Positions 61,433-64,000 of a DNA stretch of 64,000 nucleotides are shown in pieces. The DNA comes from Pseudaminobacter soli (ex Li et al. 2025). GTDB lineage: Bacteria > Pseudomonadota > Alphaproteobacteria > Rhizobiales > Rhizobiaceae. Position 1 is the first letter of the stretch. Each line of letters begins with the position of its first letter. The translations under genes and the position numbers were made by a program. The stretch is from contig NZ_PXYL01000003.1 of assembly GCF_003012705.1 (NCBI RefSeq), forward strand, positions 124,001-188,000, written 5' to 3'. The notes beneath the pieces are model-generated. The model worked only from the letters and a program-made list of their open reading frames with translations. It made no database searches and had not been told where the DNA came from.

Positions 61433-62629
61433 GCTGTTCTCCTCGTTGCCTAAATCATAACGCAAATCGCCAGCGGAACGCTTGGCGTATCATGGTTAAG
61501 ATGCAGTTTACGTTTGTCTATTCGGTGTGTGGGGGCCAAATTCCCTACGATCAAGGGCATAATGTGGCAAGTCAGGTTTTTACCTGCTGCGATCGGCCAA
61601 ATGAAGTAAGCCTCCGGCGCACTTCATACCGCCCTCGTGGTTCGAGGCTCGCCCTGCGGGCTTCGGCCCTCCGCTATGGCTCCGGGCGTTCGTCATTCGA
61701 AAAGCCAAATCTTTGGCTTTTCGCGCGCTCCGCGCACCATTCCTCACCCTCACCATGAGGGCTACTGTCTGCGCCAACCTGCCCCACTGAGGTTTGAGCG
61801 GCGCCAGCCTCCCTCATCCTGAGGTGCGAGCCCGCAGGGTGAGCCTCGAAGGACGCACCTATTCATCGCCACGCCCGCTTTCGCGTCTGGCCATTGTCAT
61901 CCTTCGACAAGCTCAGGATGAGGAGCTGGGAAGACGGGCGGTCGTTGGACGCGCTCGTTTAGGTAAATCTTGCGGCCCTTCGACCGCCCGTTCGATGCTC
62001 TTGCCCCGCTCAGTCGCCTCCACATTCGCGTGGCCAGCCGCCGCAAAGGCCCGGACTTGGGGATTCATCATCCAGCAGCGCCACCGTTGCACCACCAGCC
62101 CGGACACCGTCGCCCTCCACGCTCATCCGGTTCATGACCCGTGTTCCCGGTGAGGCCGATGCGGGTGATTATGCGGGAGGCGGAAATGTGGGGGAGAAAA
62201 GAAACTGAGATTTTCTTTCGACGCAAATGATTTCAGGGAGTTAGATCGGGTCAACCTTGGAATTCTCAGGAATCCATCCCCGTTTCCTGGCCGCCGCCCC
62301 CCCGTCGCGCTTCGCGCACCACCATTCCGGGGCGAGCCACGGGTCTCGCCCGTCCTTCGGACCCCCCGCTTTGCGGGGGCGAGGAACCCAAGTTCTGAGA
62401 GGTCGCGACTTTGGCGGGTGCCGGTTCCTCGCCCCGCTTGCGGGGAGAGGTGGCTCGGGTGAAGCCCGAGACGGAGAGGGGGCGACGCCGTGCGTCACCC
62501 CGGCTCAAGCCGAGGATGACGAAGGTGGGGCAGCCGGGCGTTTGCTTCGCCTTCGGCCGATTGGCGAACGCCCCCTCGCACCCTGCCGTTCTTGATGGTT
62601 CCCTGTACGGCGTATAGGATCGCGCCATC
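61433..62629. repeat. 1.2-kb gene-poor region with dispersed repeat fragments
   Basis: No convincing gene. Includes a perfect 12-bp inverted repeat with 2-base spacer at 61698-61723 (CGAAAAGCCAAA / TTTGGCTTTTCG). Fragments near 61800-61925 and 62490-62530 (CATCCTGAGG, TCGACAAGCTCAGGATGA, CAAGCCGAGGATGAC) look like dispersed intergenic palindromes common in rhizobia. GC-rich stretches encode only low-complexity frames. It ends just before a TetR gene. Confidence 0.6.
62602..62618 (+). promoter_or_regulatory. Possible autoregulatory operator of the TetR gene
   Basis: CCTGTAC-GGC-GTATAGG, a near-perfect palindrome (one mismatch) 12-28 bases before the ATG at 62630. It shares the GTAC core with the downstream palindromes. 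Confidence 0.35.
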
Positions 62630-63289
62630 ATGAGCCAAACCACCACCGCCCAGAGTCGCCGGGAGCGCCACAAGGCCGAGCTGCGCGCCGATCTTCTGCG
62701 CGCCGCCCATGAGCTCATCAAGGAAGAGGGCTATGAGGGCCTGACGATCCGTAGTCTCGCCAAGCGGGTCGGCTATGCGCCGATGTCGGTCTATTCCTAT
62801 TTCGCCGACAAGCACGCCATTCTTCTGGCGCTGGCGGAAGACGCCTTCGAAACGCTGGCACAGCGCATGGAACGCGACGCGCCGGCCGACCCGCTGGCGG
62901 CGCTACGCAAGGTCATGGATGAATATGCGACCTTCGCGCTGGAGAACCCCAACGAATACCGGACCGTGTTCATGTCGCGCGACCACGCCAACCGCGCGCC
63001 ACGCGAGGTTGCCGAGGTCGAAGAGGTCGAGGGCAAGAACCCGGCGCTGCGCATCCTGCTGAAGCGCGTGCAGGCCTGCATCGACGCCGGCATATTCAAG
63101 GGCGACGCCCACGCGATTTCAACGCTTGTGTGGAGCTTCGGCCACGGCGCGATCTCGCTGCAGATCACCTTCCCCTACTATCCGTTCGGCGAGCCGAGGA
63201 AATATCTCGAAGCTTCGATGGAAGTGGTCCTGGCCGGGCTGATGGCCCGACAGGTGGACGCCCTGGTGCCACCGTCGGAACGCTGCTAG
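62630..63289 (+). CDS. TetR family transcriptional regulator
   Basis: 219 residues. N-terminal HTH (about 18-65): RADLLRAAHELIKEEGYEGL, SLAKRVGYAPMSVYSYFADK. The C-terminal ligand domain looks like the WHG type (ENPNEYRTVFMSRDHAN), all helical. Ligand unknown. Isolated gene; operator-like palindromes lie on both sides. Confidence 0.88.
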   Translation: MSQTTTAQSRRERHKAELRADLLRAAHELIKEEGYEGLTIRSLAKRVGYAPMSVYSYFADKHAILLALAEDAFETLAQRMERDAPADPLAALRKVMDEYATFALENPNEYRTVFMSRDHANRAPREVAEVEEVEGKNPALRILLKRVQACIDAGIFKGDAHAISTLVWSFGHGAISLQITFPYYPFGEPRKYLEASMEVVLAGLMARQVDALVPPSERC

Positions 63290-63335
63290 AGCATGATCCC
63301 GAAAAGTTGCAGACTTTTCGGACAAGATCATGCTC
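63289..63335. repeat. Rhizobial intergenic palindrome (GAGCATGATC type)
   Basis: GAGCATGATC (63289-63298) pairs with GATCATGCTC (63326-63335); the inner GAAAAGT and ACTTTTC also pair. An A-run follows. Widespread in Mesorhizobium and relatives. It may also act as a terminator for the TetR gene. Confidence 0.75.
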
Positions 63336-63456
63336 AAAAAAAGAGCCACTTTTTCCAAAATCCCTAGCTCGACATCGCTGCATTGCGTGGCCGGATGGCG
63401 CTGTCGTCCGGTCTGCTGCCCGTATGCGCCTTTCAACTATTCGTGATCGAGACGGA

Positions 63457-63531
63457 TTTCGTACATGTACGAAATCTCCTTGCGGGCACGCACATCAACT
63501 CGTATATGTACATCATATCGTACACGTACAG
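63457..63531 (+). promoter_or_regulatory. Three TCGTAC-type operator-like repeats
   Basis: TTTCGTACATGTACGAAA (63457-63474) is a perfect 18-bp palindrome. Degenerate copies follow: TCGTATATGTACAT (63500-63513) and TCGTACACGTACAG (63518-63531). They lie 25-100 bases before the small secreted protein gene. A TetR-type dimer is a good candidate. Confidence 0.55.
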
Positions 63532-63555
63532 AATTTGATGACCTGGAGAATGATC

Positions 63556-63804
63556 ATGAAGAAGACGCTTGTCAGCCTCGCCGCGCTCATTGCCCTGTCC
63601 GGAACCGCTTTCGCCGGCGACTTCGCCAACACGCTGCAGTACCCGGCTTCGCCGCGTGTCGAAGGCGCGGCCGCACTCGACTATTCCGGCACCGCGTCGA
63701 TCAAGGCCGGCAACCATGAGCAGCGCCAGAGCACACAGGCGACGTCGGCGCGCCAGGGCGACAGCGCCGCTCCCGTGATGCTGCCAATGGGCAACGCGCG
63801 CTAA
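63556..63804 (+). CDS. Small secreted protein
   Basis: 82 residues. Signal peptide 1-22 (MKKTLVSLAALIALSG, ends AFA-GD), then a short mature part with no Cys, rich in Ala, Ser and Gln (ASPRVEGAAALDYSGTASIK in part). Start at 63556 with GGAG 8 bases before. A second ATG two codons upstream (63550) is an alternative. It resembles small rhizobial secreted proteins (DUF680-like size), but family membership is not shown. Preceded by three palindromes. Confidence 0.65.
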   Translation: MKKTLVSLAALIALSGTAFAGDFANTLQYPASPRVEGAAALDYSGTASIKAGNHEQRQSTQATSARQGDSAAPVMLPMGNAR

Positions 63805-63826
63805 CACCCCCTCCCAAGACAAGCCC

Positions 63827-63874
63827 AAACGAACAGGGCGGCGGAGTTTTTTTGCTCCGCCGCCCTGTTCGTTT
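63827..63874. terminator. Large palindromic terminator
   Basis: A 20-bp near-perfect inverted repeat (AAACGAACAGGGCGGCGGAG and its complement, 63827-63846 and 63855-63874) with T-run in the loop. It separates the secreted protein gene from a convergent EAL gene. The loop Ts are unusual. Confidence 0.7.
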
Positions 63875-63899
63875 CAAAAGCCCTTGTGGCTCGCCCTGC

Positions 63900-64000
63900 T
63901 CAGGCGACCTGGCTCGGGCGCTCGAAAAAGGCGTCGATGATGTCGCCGACCTTGGCGCTCGCCACCGGCGGGCTGAACAGAAAGCCCTGCAACTCGCCGC
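63900..64000 (-). CDS. EAL-domain protein, C-terminal end (partial)
   Basis: 33 codons enter from the right edge. GGELQGFLFSPPVASAKVGD and a final FFERPSQVA-stop match the typical C-terminus of c-di-GMP phosphodiesterase EAL domains (Q-G-x-L-F-S-x-P). The rest is outside the window, so domains upstream (GGDEF or sensor) cannot be told. Confidence 0.6.
   Translation of the reverse strand, partial: GELQGFLFSPPVASAKVGDIIDAFFERPSQVA

Noticed and set aside
61913-62107. A 64-codon minus-strand gene in the repeat region
   Set aside because: No ribosome site, low complexity and overlap with repeats.

Overview
The window is high-GC (about 63%) chromosomal DNA of an alphaproteobacterium in the order Hyphomicrobiales (Rhizobiales). 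It is most likely a Mesorhizobium- or Aminobacter-type Phyllobacteriaceae member. Evidence: the order mdh-sucC-sucD-sucA-sucB-lpdA; ccm genes divergent from acnA beside ftsY, mtaB and dapF; an Omp19-type lipoprotein; IalB, DUF2794 and DUF1223 proteins; and the common rhizobial intergenic palindrome at 63289-63335. No rRNA, tRNA, phage, insertion sequence or CRISPR array was recognised. The species is inference from gene order and family knowledge, not a search.

Layout. 1-4.6 kb: an anchored protein (partial), a TraB/GumN protein, xerC, then rimM-trmD-rplS. 4.7-11.8 kb: a methyltransferase, an amino-acid ABC transporter without its ATPase, leuC, a diguanylate cyclase and small envelope proteins. 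12-17 kb: sdhCDAB, a YceH protein and a secreted MsrA. 17-28.5 kb (minus strand): mdh, sucCD, sucA, sucB and lpdA, with four accessory genes inserted between sucB and lpdA. 28.7-32.4 kb: zapE, omp19, a VOC protein and an MBL hydrolase. 32.4-38.6 kb: dps, dapF-mtaB-ftsY-yciB, an FMN reductase and a small DUF1127-like protein. 38.7-45.9 kb: DUF2332, ccmG-ccmD-(ccmC lost)-ccmB-ccmA divergent from acnA, then a DUF1223 protein. 45.9-46.3 kb is a gene-free, strongly structured stretch. 46.3-56.5 kb: DUF2794, an acetyltransferase, a Bax-inhibitor-1 protein, the tesA / ybbA-ybbP cluster, thpR, a tyrosine phosphatase, phhB, IalB and a ClC channel. 56.7-64 kb: rlmN, LysE, argG, mltB, a 1.2-kb repeat-rich gap, a TetR regulator with operator-like palindromes, a small secreted protein and the end of an EAL gene.

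The window carries six TCA-cycle steps (aconitase, 2-oxoglutarate dehydrogenase, succinyl-CoA synthetase, succinate dehydrogenase, malate dehydrogenase and the shared E3 subunit), plus cytochrome c maturation and leucine, lysine and arginine biosynthesis genes. Several of these products hold Fe-S clusters or heme, and an Irr/ICE-like palindrome lies between ccmA and acnA.

Most interesting points: ccmC appears to be removed in frame, leaving a 22-codon ghost whose stop still overlaps the ccmD start; a candidate ncRNA of about 320 nt on the minus strand at 45934-46256 has its own promoter-like boxes and a T-run terminator; an exact CtrA box precedes a small secreted-protein gene that looks frameshifted at a six-base homopolymer; repeated TCGTAC palindromes flank a TetR gene; and a lower-GC immunity-like gene is embedded in the TCA operon.
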